Of a DNA stretch of 64,000 nucleotides, positions 1-9,042 are shown piece by piece; the first letter of the stretch is position 1; each line of letters begins with the position of its first letter. The notes beneath the pieces were generated by a model. That model searched no databases. It was not told where the DNA came from and was given only the letters and a program-made list of their open reading frames with translations. A program made the translations under genes and the position numbers. Origin of the DNA: Allohahella marinimesophila (GTDB taxonomy: Bacteria > Pseudomonadota > Gammaproteobacteria > Pseudomonadales > Oleiphilaceae); assembly GCF_039538005.1 (NCBI RefSeq), contig NZ_BAABBO010000001.1, forward strand, positions 868,001-932,000. Reading direction: 5' to 3'.

Positions 1-2
1 AA

Positions 3-317
3 TCTGCGCCCATGCTTGGTCCTTACTCGGCCAGCAAGTTCGGCGTCATCGGTCTGACCCGTACGGCGGCCGTGGAGTATGCCAGGGCGAATATTCGCGT
101 CAATGCAGTGTGTCCAAGCTTCCTGCGCACGCCCATGGTTGAACGGGCGCTGTCGATGATGGATGAGCGTCAGGTGAAAGCAGTCACCAATGCCAACCCA
201 ATGCGCCGTCTCGGCGAACCGGTCGAAGCGGCGAATCTGCTGGCCTGGCTGTGCAGTGACGAAAGCAGTTTCGTTACCGGGCAGGCGTGGGCGATCGATG
301 GTGGCTTGCTGGCCTGA
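3..317 (+). CDS. Short-chain dehydrogenase/reductase, C-terminal part (5' end outside window)
   Basis: C-terminal third of a classical SDR oxidoreductase. The visible part opens with the catalytic Tyr-x3-Lys motif (PYSASKFG), followed by the family pattern IRVNAVCPSFLRTPM, which forms part of the cofactor and substrate pocket. It ends with the usual FVTGQAWAIDGG motif near the C terminus. The Rossmann Gly-rich loop and catalytic Ser lie upstream of the window, so substrate and cofactor preference cannot be read. The reading frame is open from base 3; the ATG at 12 is internal. It converges with dnaE2, and 18 bases without a clear terminator separate the two stops. Confidence 0.9.
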   Translation, partial: SAPMLGPYSASKFGVIGLTRTAAVEYARANIRVNAVCPSFLRTPMVERALSMMDERQVKAVTNANPMRRLGEPVEAANLLAWLCSDESSFVTGQAWAIDGGLLA

Positions 318-335
318 TCGGCCAGCGCTTCAGCC

Positions 336-3300
336 TTACTGGAAGTCTCGGGAAGCCGACTTCAGCTCATGAATCTGCTCACTGATATCTTCCAGATGAT
401 GCGCGATGACGTGGACAACCTGTCCATCGACATCGCGCTCAACCTTGCCATACACCTTCAGTATTCTTGACTGCACCAACACCTTCATCTGCTTCTTCGC
501 CAAGGCCAGCCAGACCACCAGGTTGATGCTGCCGGTTTCATCCTCCAGTGTTAGAAAAGTCACGCCAGCTGCCGTCTTGGGGCGCTGACGATTGATGACT
601 ACGCCCGACACGATCACCAGACTCTTGTTCGGCAGCCGTGCCAGACTTTCTGCGGTGTGCTGCCTGTGCAACTGTTTGTTGTCTCGCAGATAGGCCATCG
701 GGTGGTCTTTCAGCAGCACCGATGTACTGTCGTAATCTTCCAGCAGGTTTTGCAGGCGATCCGGTGGCATCACCGGACTGCGTTGCTGCTCCGACTCTGA
801 AAACAGGTCTTTGTACAGGCCACGGCCTGCGGCCTGCCAACGCTGCTGATAGCGATGTTCGCCGAAGCAGCTGAAGGCATCGGCCGAGGCCAGCGCCTCG
901 AGTTCATCCCGACGAATTTCGGCGATATTGACCACGGCCGCATAGCTCTGGAAACCGCCCGCGGGGCGGTTGCTCACAATGGCGCGGCCGCTGTCTTCCC
1001 GTATACCTTTGACTAGCCTGAAGCCCAACCGAAGCGCATGTCGCGCATCCCGTCGCAGATCCTGTTCCGGGCTGGCGCCCTTCCCAGAGGGCTCCGAAAT
1101 TGGCTCGAGTGTGTGATCCCACTGGCTGCGATTGATATCCACGGGTAACACCAGCACATCATGACGTTTCGCATCCTGAATCAACTGCCACGGCTGATAG
1201 AAGCCCATGGGATGACTGTTGAGCAGGGCACAGCAGAACACAAGCGGGTAGTAGCACTTCAACCAGGCTGAGGCATAGACGAGCAGTGCAAAACTCGCGG
1301 CATGTGACTCGGGAAAACCATACTCGCCAAAGCCCTCGATCTGCCGCCCAATGCGATCGATGAAGCTGTCCGGAACACCGCGTTTGGCCAGATTCTCCTT
1401 GAGCTTTTCCCGCAGTCCGCTCATGTGTCCGGTCTTCTTCCAGCTCGCCATGGCACGCCGTAGCGCTTCGGCCTCATCTGCGGTAAAGCCAGCACCGATC
1501 ATGGCCATGGCAATGACCTGCTCCTGGAAGATCGGCACGCCATAGGTGCGGGCCAGTATGGGCTTGAGCTCCTCCAGCGGAATCTCCACCGTTTCCAGTC
1601 CTGCCCGCCGTCGCAGATAGGGGTGCACCATGTCGCCATGGATGGGGCCAGGCCTGACCAGGGCGATCTGCACCACCAGATCGTAAAAGGTGGCCGGGCG
1701 CAGGCGGGGCAGCATGTTCATCTGCGCACGCGACTCCACCTGGAACAGGCCTATGGAATCGGCACGGCACAGCATGTCGAAAACACGGGGATCCGCCTCA
1801 GGTGGAATATCGCTCATTCTGAAGGTGCGACCGGTCAGTCCGCTGATCATGGCGAAAGACTTGTGCAGCGCGCTCATCATGCCGAGCGCCAGCACATCGA
1901 CTTTCATCAGGTGGAGGGCTTCGAGATCATTCTTGTCCCACTGGATGACCGTTCTGTCGACCATGGCGGCGTTCTCGATTGGCACCAGGTCTGTGAGATG
2001 ACCTTCGGTGATGACAAAGCCGCCTACGTGCTGCGATAGATGTCTTGGAAAGCCAAGCAATTCATCGAGCAGGCGCTTGAACAGACGCAGCGTCTTGCTG
2101 TCATCACTCAGTTCGCTACTGAAGACCTCATCGATCCAGTTGGCCTTGCTGCGATAGCCCCAGCCAAAGTTGGCAATGGCCTTTTCGAGCCGGTGCATCT
2201 CGAGTCCCAGCGCCTTGCCCAGATCACGAATCGCACTCTTGGGCCGATAACTGATCACTGTGGCTGCGATGGCGCAGCGTTCCCGGCCGTAACGCCGGTA
2301 GATATACTGAATGACTTCTTCACGCCGGGAATTATCGAAGTCCACATCGATATCAGGTGGCTCGTTGCGGCGCTTGGAAATGAAGCGCTCGAACAGCATG
2401 CTGCTTCTGGATGGGTCGACTTCCGTAATGCCAAGGCAGTAACACACGGCGGAGTTCGCTGCAGAGCCACGTCCCTGGCAGAGAATGTCCTGCGCTTTGG
2501 CATAGCGGACGATGTCGTGAATCGTGAGGAAGTAATATTCGTAACGCAGCTCCGCGATGATGCGCAGCTCTTTCTCGATCAGGGCCAGCACATTGTCTGG
2601 TATGCCTGCAGGGTAGCGTTCCTGGGCGCCTTCGAAGGTGAGTTTGCGAAGATAGGTACTGGGATCGAGCCCTTCGGGCACAGCTTCCCGTGGATACTGG
2701 TAGGTGATCTCATCGAGCTGGAAGGTGCAGCGCGCCAGTATGTCCATGCTGGCTTGTAGCACTGGCGCCGGATAGATCGCCGCCAACCGGCTGAGTGGCC
2801 GCAGATGATTCTGGGCATTAGGCATTAGCGTCGCTCGAGCAGCCTTGACCGACATGTTCAGGTCAATGGCCCGCAGGCAATCGTGCAGCATCTTTCGCCT
2901 GGAACTATGCATCTGCGGATAGCTGCTGGCGACGATCGGCAATTGCCAACGTTCGCTGAGTTGAGCTACATGCTCACTATGCGCCGCATCATGATCCGTG
3001 AGTAGTAGCTGTAGCAGCAGCCAGCAACGATCGCCAAAGGACTTGATGATGGCGATGAGTTCCGCACTGATGGTCTGCTCTGATGAATTGCCCGGCAGCC
3101 AGAGCAGGAGCCCCGTCTGAATTTCTTCACGTAGCCACTCCGGATGAAAGTGATAACTGCCTTTTTCTGCTTCGCGTCGGCAGCGGGTAATCAGGCGGCA
3201 GAGTTCCGCGTAAGCAGTTTTAGTGGTCGCCAGTACCACGAAGTGATGTCCGCCATGACGGAACTCACTGCCGGTAACAAGACGAAAACGATCCAGCCTG

Positions 3301-3533
3301 GCCTGCAGCTTACGCTTGGCGTGGTTCTCTTCCGGGTTCTCACTGGCCGCCTGTTCTTTCAGCTGGTCCAGCTGTTTCCAGGCCTTTACCGAACCAGCGA
3401 CAGAGCATTCATCAGTGATGGCCAGCCCGAGATAGCCAAGTTCAAAAGCCTGCAGCACCAGCTCCTCAGGATGCGATGCGCCCTGAAGAAAGCTGTAGTT
3501 ACTCAGGCAATGCAGTTCGGCAAAATCGATCAC
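336..3533 (-). CDS. dnaE2: Error-prone DNA polymerase III alpha subunit DnaE2 (ImuC)
   Basis: Catalytic polymerase of the SOS mutasome, acting with ImuA and ImuB in translesion synthesis. About 1065 residues, a normal DnaE2 length. The N-terminal PHP domain starts with FAELHCLSNYSFL. The C-family polymerase core has GRGSAANS near residue 354 and the catalytic Asp motif PDIDVDF near 393. An OB-fold follows near the C terminus. I chose the GTG at 3533 because it overlaps the imuB stop (GTGA, 4 bases), which implies translational coupling, and because it places the conserved FAELHCLSN at residue 4. A longer open frame reaches 3632 but would run well into imuB. Confidence 0.95.
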   Translation of the reverse strand: MIDFAELHCLSNYSFLQGASHPEELVLQAFELGYLGLAITDECSVAGSVKAWKQLDQLKEQAASENPEENHAKRKLQARLDRFRLVTGSEFRHGGHHFVVLATTKTAYAELCRLITRCRREAEKGSYHFHPEWLREEIQTGLLLWLPGNSSEQTISAELIAIIKSFGDRCWLLLQLLLTDHDAAHSEHVAQLSERWQLPIVASSYPQMHSSRRKMLHDCLRAIDLNMSVKAARATLMPNAQNHLRPLSRLAAIYPAPVLQASMDILARCTFQLDEITYQYPREAVPEGLDPSTYLRKLTFEGAQERYPAGIPDNVLALIEKELRIIAELRYEYYFLTIHDIVRYAKAQDILCQGRGSAANSAVCYCLGITEVDPSRSSMLFERFISKRRNEPPDIDVDFDNSRREEVIQYIYRRYGRERCAIAATVISYRPKSAIRDLGKALGLEMHRLEKAIANFGWGYRSKANWIDEVFSSELSDDSKTLRLFKRLLDELLGFPRHLSQHVGGFVITEGHLTDLVPIENAAMVDRTVIQWDKNDLEALHLMKVDVLALGMMSALHKSFAMISGLTGRTFRMSDIPPEADPRVFDMLCRADSIGLFQVESRAQMNMLPRLRPATFYDLVVQIALVRPGPIHGDMVHPYLRRRAGLETVEIPLEELKPILARTYGVPIFQEQVIAMAMIGAGFTADEAEALRRAMASWKKTGHMSGLREKLKENLAKRGVPDSFIDRIGRQIEGFGEYGFPESHAASFALLVYASAWLKCYYPLVFCCALLNSHPMGFYQPWQLIQDAKRHDVLVLPVDINRSQWDHTLEPISEPSGKGASPEQDLRRDARHALRLGFRLVKGIREDSGRAIVSNRPAGGFQSYAAVVNIAEIRRDELEALASADAFSCFGEHRYQQRWQAAGRGLYKDLFSESEQQRSPVMPPDRLQNLLEDYDSTSVLLKDHPMAYLRDNKQLHRQHTAESLARLPNKSLVIVSGVVINRQRPKTAAGVTFLTLEDETGSINLVVWLALAKKQMKVLVQSRILKVYGKVERDVDGQVVHVIAHHLEDISEQIHELKSASRDFQ

Positions 3534-4984
3534 GCGAACAGACCCTGAGAAAAACACTGCTGATGCTTGTCGAAGAAAATCCAGCACAGGCTGCCGCCCG
3601 GCAGGCGGCTGATGTAGTAGTTCCGATAGCAAGCTTCGTCATCCCACCACCCGGTGTGGATCTGCACCGGCCCGTGAATGATCTGGAATTCGCTCACCAT
3701 GGCTTTGGAGCTGAAGGCGAGAGGCGTGACCGGTGTGAGCCAGAGCGGTCTGGTCCTGCCGGATAGCTGTGTAATGGCGGCTGCTTCAGTGGCCTGGATA
3801 ATCGAGCCGGCATAGATACTCTGTCGCTCAGGGCGGGGGTCATGCACGCAGCGCGGAAACAGTAAGCGGTGCTCCCCAAGTCTGGCGGCCAGACGATTCA
3901 GCAGGCGGGTCTGGCGGGCGCGGATCTGGTCCGCTGGCGCTTCCCACAATGCTGCCGCTTTCTGTTCGACCGGTATCAGTTCAGCCTCATGACTCCCGCC
4001 TGCATGCAACGAGGCTGCTATGACAGGCGCGGGCAGCTCACAGCGTTCGAGCGTCATCTTCAGCATGTATAACCAGCTTTCAGTACTGTTCTCTGCCTCA
4101 GCCAGATTGATCTGCAGATTGCGGGCAGGGTGGCGCTCGCTCTCACGGAAGCGCAGCACCAGTATGAGACGCTGCGCGCTCAGACAGCGAAGTCGCAGAA
4201 ACTGGCAGAAGGTGCGTATGCCCTGACTGATGGGGAAGAAGAGCGCCTGCTGCTGCTCGATATCATGTTCAAAAGACTGCGACCAGTCGAAGCTTTCCGG
4301 CGCATAGTAGGGCTCCGGTAGCCATTGTCGGCGACCGAAAATGAAGTCGACCTCATCCAGGCTCGTCCCAAGGCGATAATTCAGCTCACCGGTATCGAGC
4401 GCCTTCAGATCACCAAGCGTCCTGAGACCCAGCTTGTGTAGCCGTTTCACCATGGGTGCCGACAGGGACAGCACGGTCACCGGCAAGTTTCTCAGCTCGA
4501 TGATGGCATCAGGTTGATCAGCCGCGGCAGGCCCAATCTGCCTGGCGAGAATGCGCGCGGCTCTGGCGCGACTGTGCTGGGCGATGTGCACGGTATAGCC
4601 GAGCTGGGCATAGAACTCATGGAGAAAGGCGATCTGTGCGGCATAGTCGCCTTTCAGGCGCCGCATGGAACCGACTTCCATATACAGCCCGTCGGGCGCA
4701 TCCGGGCTCACCCAGGCCGACTCTGCCAGTGCGGCCACTGCTACATGGCGCAGGGCCTGAAAGGCAGTGGCTGCACTGTATTTCACCACACGCACCGCTG
4801 GACACAGACAGCAGGCCGTTTCGCTGGTCATGGCGACTTCGAGCCCAGCCTGCTGCGCGGCCAGATTGATGTCGATGACCTGGCGACCATCCTGGGTCAC
4901 CACGATAACCGGCTGTTCCGAACGAAACTCGGGCAGACTGTGCTCTGCAAATAAATGCGGCAGATGAAGGTATAACCAATGCAT
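3530..4984 (-). CDS. imuB: ImuB, Y-family polymerase-like mutasome hub protein
   Basis: Non-catalytic Y-family polymerase homologue that links DnaE2 and ImuA to the sliding clamp. The protein has 484 residues. The N terminus reads MHWLYLHLPHLFAEHSL where active Y-family enzymes have the metal-binding Asp of a HIDMDAF-type motif, so the catalytic acid is absent, as in known ImuB. A helix-hairpin-helix-like stretch (HKLGLRTLGDLKAL) and a little-finger domain follow. QKAAALW near the end of the little finger is a possible clamp-binding motif (inference). It starts 5 bases after the imuA stop and overlaps dnaE2 by 4 bases, so the three genes form one operon. Confidence 0.93.
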   Translation of the reverse strand: MHWLYLHLPHLFAEHSLPEFRSEQPVIVVTQDGRQVIDINLAAQQAGLEVAMTSETACCLCPAVRVVKYSAATAFQALRHVAVAALAESAWVSPDAPDGLYMEVGSMRRLKGDYAAQIAFLHEFYAQLGYTVHIAQHSRARAARILARQIGPAAADQPDAIIELRNLPVTVLSLSAPMVKRLHKLGLRTLGDLKALDTGELNYRLGTSLDEVDFIFGRRQWLPEPYYAPESFDWSQSFEHDIEQQQALFFPISQGIRTFCQFLRLRCLSAQRLILVLRFRESERHPARNLQINLAEAENSTESWLYMLKMTLERCELPAPVIAASLHAGGSHEAELIPVEQKAAALWEAPADQIRARQTRLLNRLAARLGEHRLLFPRCVHDPRPERQSIYAGSIIQATEAAAITQLSGRTRPLWLTPVTPLAFSSKAMVSEFQIIHGPVQIHTGWWDDEACYRNYYISRLPGGSLCWIFFDKHQQCFSQGLFA

Positions 4985-4989
4985 GGGAG

Positions 4990-5829
4990 TCAGATGGCGG
5001 CGGTCTGCAGCAGATGCTTCAGGTCGCTCAGTCGGCTGTAGTGGAAAGGTTGTGGCCTCGGAATCTTTACACTCATCTGCTCGTGAGGCCGGGGCCCACG
5101 CTGTTTGAGCACTTCAACCATCAACGCACCTGATGTTGTATCGGGCCTGAGCTGAAGGCGCAGCGAACTGGGGCTGCCAGCCTGATCCATGGCCGGTTGT
5201 GCGCTCTGCCGGTAAAGAAAGCAGGCCACCTTGTGCTGAGCCGCTGCAATCTGCAGCCTGCGCAGACAGGCATAGGCTTTCTGAGAGGACTGCTGACTCC
5301 GCCTGTTTTCCCCGGACAGACCCGGCCAGGCCAGTACGGCACTGCAGGCCCCACTCTTGATGGCTTCTTCGCAAGCCCACCAGACATCACGGTCGGAGCC
5401 GGGGCTGAGCACGATATGATTGTGCACATCTATATCCTCCGCAGCCAATGCGATAGAGTTGAGCTGGAAGGGCGGGGCAATCCAGATGATCCAGCGCTGG
5501 CCGCGGCTGAGTGTACGCAGCGCCGGCAACAGCAGCGAAAGTTCGCCAATACCATCGTTGGCATAGATGAGTTCAGTCACGCCATTGCATGGCCAGCCCT
5601 TGTCTGTGAGCACCCTGTCCAGCACCGAATACCCCGTAGCAAGCTGAACTGGTTGTGGGGCTGGTTGGGAGGCTGATTGAAATGGCCTGTCCGAATGGGT
5701 CACATCCTGGCGAACCTCACTGTCATAGAATGCCAGTGCCGGCTCAGAAGTCTGGAACGAGCTCTGCCCGGATGTGCGGGATTCATAGCGCCAGACCCGT
5801 CCGCTATCAATGAGCTGTTCAAGTGACAT
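4990..5829 (-). CDS. imuA: ImuA, RecA/SulA-like mutasome accessory protein
   Basis: First gene of the SOS mutagenesis operon imuA-imuB-dnaE2; about 279 residues. ImuA is a RecA-like protein that takes part in the mutasome. The pattern WPCNGVTELIYANDGIGEL corresponds to the family's degenerate nucleotide-binding region, followed by hydrophobic strands such as WIIWIAPPF. The ATG at 5829 lies 6 bases after GGAG; an earlier ATG at 5835 directly abuts that Shine-Dalgarno and is less likely. Upstream lie a good sigma70 promoter and a perfect LexA box, so SOS control is directly supported by the sequence. Confidence 0.9.
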   Translation of the reverse strand: MSLEQLIDSGRVWRYESRTSGQSSFQTSEPALAFYDSEVRQDVTHSDRPFQSASQPAPQPVQLATGYSVLDRVLTDKGWPCNGVTELIYANDGIGELSLLLPALRTLSRGQRWIIWIAPPFQLNSIALAAEDIDVHNHIVLSPGSDRDVWWACEEAIKSGACSAVLAWPGLSGENRRSQQSSQKAYACLRRLQIAAAQHKVACFLYRQSAQPAMDQAGSPSSLRLQLRPDTTSGALMVEVLKQRGPRPHEQMSVKIPRPQPFHYSRLSDLKHLLQTAAI

Positions 5830-5851
5830 GTGCATCTCCGTTGTACAGAAC

Positions 5852-5871
5852 TACTGTTTGTTTATACAGTA
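5852..5871. promoter_or_regulatory. LexA (SOS) box between imuA and ruvA
   Basis: TACTGT-N8-ACAGTA, a perfect 6+6 palindrome matching the gammaproteobacterial LexA operator (core CTGT-N8-ACAG at 5854-5869). It overlaps the imuA -10 element. It also lies about 147 bases upstream of ruvA on the other strand, so it may act on both operons; that second role is inference. Confidence 0.9.
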
Positions 5872-5896
5872 TAGGAAGCGATGTGGTGCCACGCAA
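5868..5896 (-). promoter_or_regulatory. Sigma70-type promoter of imuA-imuB-dnaE2
   Basis: On the minus strand TTGCGT (5896-5891) and TATACT (5873-5868) are separated by exactly 17 bases, a near-consensus sigma70 promoter. The LexA box overlaps the -10 element and the expected start point, so LexA would block polymerase directly. Confidence 0.8.
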
Positions 5897-6017
5897 TCAC
5901 TATCAGGCCGCATCCGAAAGCTGTTTTGAAAAGCTCAGAAAGATCAGTCTGAAGAGGGCTTAAGTTAAATTAATAATTAATATGAATCGCTAACCCCATG
6001 AATAAAGAGGAAAAAGT

Positions 6018-6713
6018 GTGATTGGGTATATTCAGGGTCGCTTGCTCTCAATTGATTCTCCGCATGTATTGCTCAATGCTGGTGGGGTAGGCTATGAAAT
6101 AGAAGTGCCTCTCACCGCTGCGCTCGAGCTCACCACGATCAATGTCGAATACGCCCTGTACACACATCTGGTGGTGCGAGAGGATGCCCAGTTGCTGTAT
6201 GGTTTTCTCACCAGGCAGGATCGTGATCTGTTCCGGGTGCTGCTCAAGGTCAGTGGCATCGGACCGAAGCTTGCGGTGAATATTCTGTCGCACCTGACGG
6301 CAAGGGATCTGGTGGCGCTGGTGCGTGCTGAAGATCTGGCTACATTTACCCGTTTGCCGGGGATAGGCAAGAAGACGGCGGAGCGTCTGTTGATCGAATT
6401 GCGCGACCGGCTGGCCAATTGGAGCTTTCAGCAAAAGCCCGATCAGGCGAGTCAACGGTTGACAGGTGATGCTGACACGTCAGAATCAGGCGGCATGGGT
6501 ATTGGGGCGCTGGTAGAGGTCGGCGCGGATGATGTTCTGGATGCCCAGTCGTCATCGCCGGCAAAGATTCGCTTCGAAGCCGAAACGGCTTTGATTGCAT
6601 TGGGTTACAAGCCGCCAGAAGCCACCCGTATGATTGCCGCAGTCTATACTGATGCGCTGACGCGAGATGAATTGATCAGACAGGCCTTGCGTTCGATGGT
6701 GAAAGGTAAATAG
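6018..6713 (+). CDS. ruvA: Holliday junction branch migration protein RuvA
   Basis: Tetrameric junction-binding subunit of the RuvAB branch-migration motor. The N-terminal OB domain starts MIGYIQGRLL. Two helix-hairpin-helix motifs lie at about 79-84 (SGIGPK) and 114-119 (PGIGKK). The C-terminal RuvB-binding domain begins near 183. At 231 residues it is longer than the usual ~200, because the flexible linker (about 135-182) is extended and acidic. The start is GTG with GAGG 7 bases upstream. ruvC, often just upstream, is absent; the SOS cassette occupies that side. Confidence 0.96.
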   Translation: MIGYIQGRLLSIDSPHVLLNAGGVGYEIEVPLTAALELTTINVEYALYTHLVVREDAQLLYGFLTRQDRDLFRVLLKVSGIGPKLAVNILSHLTARDLVALVRAEDLATFTRLPGIGKKTAERLLIELRDRLANWSFQQKPDQASQRLTGDADTSESGGMGIGALVEVGADDVLDAQSSSPAKIRFEAETALIALGYKPPEATRMIAAVYTDALTRDELIRQALRSMVKGK

Positions 6714-6727
6714 CAATATGACGACAT

Positions 6728-7792
6728 ATGATAGAAGCTGACCGCCTCATTGCGCCACAGCCACTGCCACGGGAAGAGATCCAGGACAGGGCGATAAGAC
6801 CAAAGTTGCTGAACGATTATGTCGGTCAGCCGCAGGTGTCGCAGCAGCTCGAAATTTTTATAGAAGCGGCCCGCAAGCGTGGCGAGGCGCTCGATCACAC
6901 CCTGATTTTCGGTCCGCCGGGTCTGGGCAAGACTACATTGGCCAACATCATTGCCAATGAAATGGGCACCGCCATACGCACGACTTCCGGGCCAGTGCTT
7001 GAAAAGGCGGGCGATCTGGCTGCGCTGCTGACCAATCTCGAGCCACATGATGTGCTCTTCATCGACGAGATTCATCGCCTGAGTGCAGTCGTCGAGGAAA
7101 TTCTCTACCCGGCCATGGAAGATTATCAGCTCGATATCATGATCGGGGAGGGGCCTGCGGCCCGTTCCATCAAGCTCGAGCTGCCACCGTTCACTCTGGT
7201 GGGTGCCACGACACGGGCAGGACTGCTGACTTCGCCCCTGCGCGATCGATTCGGTATCGTACAGCGTCTGGAGTTCTACAACGTTGCCGATCTCAGTCAT
7301 ATCGTATCCAGGTCGGGCCAGATGATGCAGGTGAGCATCGATGAAGAAGGCGCGCATGAGATTGCCCGTCGAGCTCGCGGCACGCCGCGTATTGCCAATC
7401 GCCTGCTACGGCGAGTGAGAGACTTTGCAGAAGTTCGCAGTGATGGACGCATCAACCGCGAGGTCGCTGATCAGGCGCTGAACATGCTCAAGGTCGACCT
7501 GCATGGGCTCGATCATATGGATCGCCGTCTCGTGATGGCGGTCATCGACAAGTTCGAAGGCGGGCCGGTGGGTCTTGATAGCCTCGGGGCTGCACTTGGC
7601 GAAGACAAGGGCACGCTGGAAGATGTCATCGAGCCCTATCTGATCCAGCAGGGCTTCCTCATGCGGACCTCGCGAGGCCGGATGGCGACAGCGCTGGCTT
7701 ATAGACATTTCGGGCTGACGGCGCCAGCGACATTGCTGGTCGAAGCCCAGAACGACGAGCAGCAGATACAATCGGGCAGGCCCGCATCGTGA
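6728..7792 (+). CDS. ruvB: Holliday junction ATP-dependent DNA helicase RuvB
   Basis: AAA+ motor of branch migration, 354 residues, as expected. Walker A is FGPPGLGKTT (61-70), Walker B FIDEIH (111-116), sensor 1 GATTR, and the arginine-finger region PLRDRFG. A C-terminal winged helix ends the protein. It lies 14 bases after ruvA and overlaps ybgC by 4 bases (GTGA), so ruvAB and the tol-pal genes may share transcripts. Confidence 0.97.
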   Translation: MIEADRLIAPQPLPREEIQDRAIRPKLLNDYVGQPQVSQQLEIFIEAARKRGEALDHTLIFGPPGLGKTTLANIIANEMGTAIRTTSGPVLEKAGDLAALLTNLEPHDVLFIDEIHRLSAVVEEILYPAMEDYQLDIMIGEGPAARSIKLELPPFTLVGATTRAGLLTSPLRDRFGIVQRLEFYNVADLSHIVSRSGQMMQVSIDEEGAHEIARRARGTPRIANRLLRRVRDFAEVRSDGRINREVADQALNMLKVDLHGLDHMDRRLVMAVIDKFEGGPVGLDSLGAALGEDKGTLEDVIEPYLIQQGFLMRTSRGRMATALAYRHFGLTAPATLLVEAQNDEQQIQSGRPAS

Positions 7793-8217
7793 GCAGTTTT
7801 GCCTGGCCAATACGAATATATGTCGAGGATACCGATGTCGGTGGCATCGTGTTCTATGCCAATTATCTCAAATTCATGGAGCGGGCGCGGACTGAACGGA
7901 TTCGTTCTCTGGGCTTTCCACGATTGGAAACCTTGTGGTCAGAGGTCATATTCGTTGTTCACAGTGCCGAGCTGCAATATCATCAGCCCGCGCGCCTGGA
8001 TGATGAAATATTGGTCACGGCAGACGTTATCAGGCTCGGTCGCAGCTATATTGAGTTCAGTCAGCATGTCTACCTCCGTCAGCCTGACACCGAAACAAGG
8101 GCAGGGCTTGGCAAACCCATCGTCAGTGGTCGCATTAAAATCGCCTGCGTCACTCACGACAAACTGAAGCCAACTGCCATGCCTGCTGCCCTCGCGGCCG
8201 CACTGGGAAAGGATTGA
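7789..8217 (+). CDS. ybgC: Tol-Pal-associated acyl-CoA thioesterase YbgC
   Basis: Hot-dog-fold thioesterase, 142 residues, usually the first gene of tol-pal operons. The catalytic motif VEDTDVGGIVFYANYLKF is complete, with the active-site Asp in DTD at 14-16. It hydrolyses acyl-CoA or acyl-ACP and in E. coli is linked to phospholipid metabolism at the inner membrane. The GTG start overlaps the ruvB stop by 4 bases, which fits translational coupling. Confidence 0.94.
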   Translation: MSSFAWPIRIYVEDTDVGGIVFYANYLKFMERARTERIRSLGFPRLETLWSEVIFVVHSAELQYHQPARLDDEILVTADVIRLGRSYIEFSQHVYLRQPDTETRAGLGKPIVSGRIKIACVTHDKLKPTAMPAALAAALGKD

Positions 8218-8275
8218 GTGCCCTGTTATGGGCTTGAAGCATAACCTGAATAACATTTGAAAGAGGTTCGTTTGC

Positions 8276-8962
8276 GTGGAAGATAAAATGTCGATCTGGT
8301 CCCTGGTTTCAGAGGCTAGCATCCTGGTTCAGATAGTCATGATCATACTGCTGCTGGCATCGATACTGTCGTGGGTGGTCATCTTTCAGCGCGCACAGGT
8401 GTATCGCCAGGCCAAACGGGTGACCCAGAAGTTCGAGGAACGCTTCTGGTCAGGCATGGATCTGAACCAGCTGTTCAGGGAAGTGAATGCTGCGCCAAAC
8501 CTGCACTCTGGCTCGGAACAGATTTTCCGCTCGGGCTTCAAGGAGTTCTCCAGGCTGCGTCAGCAGACCGGTGTGGATCCTGATGCGGTCATGGAGGGCA
8601 CCCAGCGCGCGATGAAGGTGTCCTTCACCCGTGAAATGGAACGCCTTGAGTCGAATCTGTCCTTTCTCGCCACGGTGGGTTCAACCAGTCCCTATATCGG
8701 CCTCTTTGGTACGGTCTGGGGGATCATGAACTCCTTCCGCGGTCTGGCGCAGTTGCAACAGGCTACCATCGCCAGCGTTGCACCAGGTATTTCCGAAGCC
8801 CTGATCGCTACGGCCATAGGCCTGTTTGCAGCCATTCCGGCTGTTATCGCCTACAACCGATTCTCCTCACAAGCAGATACTTTCGCAAACAACTACCAGA
8901 CCTTTGCTGAGGAATTCTCCAGTATTCTCCACCGGCGCGCCCACACCAAAGCTGCTGCCTGA
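8276..8962 (+). CDS. tolQ: TolQ, proton-channel subunit of the Tol-Pal system
   Basis: MotA/TolQ/ExbB family inner-membrane protein of 228 residues with three membrane segments: about 16-38 (ILVQIVMIILLLASILSWVV), one near 135-155 and one near 170-190. The region GLFGTVWGIMNSF and the Pro/Ala-rich third helix carry family signatures. TolQ, TolR and TolA couple the proton motive force to outer-membrane constriction at division. The GTG at 8276 is preferred because AGAGG ends 9 bases upstream; an ATG at 8288 is the alternative. Confidence 0.96.
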   Translation: MEDKMSIWSLVSEASILVQIVMIILLLASILSWVVIFQRAQVYRQAKRVTQKFEERFWSGMDLNQLFREVNAAPNLHSGSEQIFRSGFKEFSRLRQQTGVDPDAVMEGTQRAMKVSFTREMERLESNLSFLATVGSTSPYIGLFGTVWGIMNSFRGLAQLQQATIASVAPGISEALIATAIGLFAAIPAVIAYNRFSSQADTFANNYQTFAEEFSSILHRRAHTKAAA

Positions 8963-9042
8963 TGTCATGGGCATGCCTCAGGCTCGCGAAGAGCCGGGCT
9001 GCCTTGAAGTGTAACGGCCTACAGTAAAGGAGCCGACAGCTT

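Noticed and set aside
2040..2759. Long plus-strand open frame opposite dnaE2
   Set aside because: It is the antisense of conserved polymerase motifs (including the PDIDVDF region); its translation shows no recognisable domain and it has no ribosome binding site.
5930..6000. AT-rich stretch before ruvA as a promoter
   Set aside because: No pair of hexamers with acceptable spacing could be assigned with confidence.
6644..7357. Long minus-strand open frame opposite ruvB
   Set aside because: It covers the Walker motifs of ruvB in antisense; GC-rich third positions create such mirror frames.
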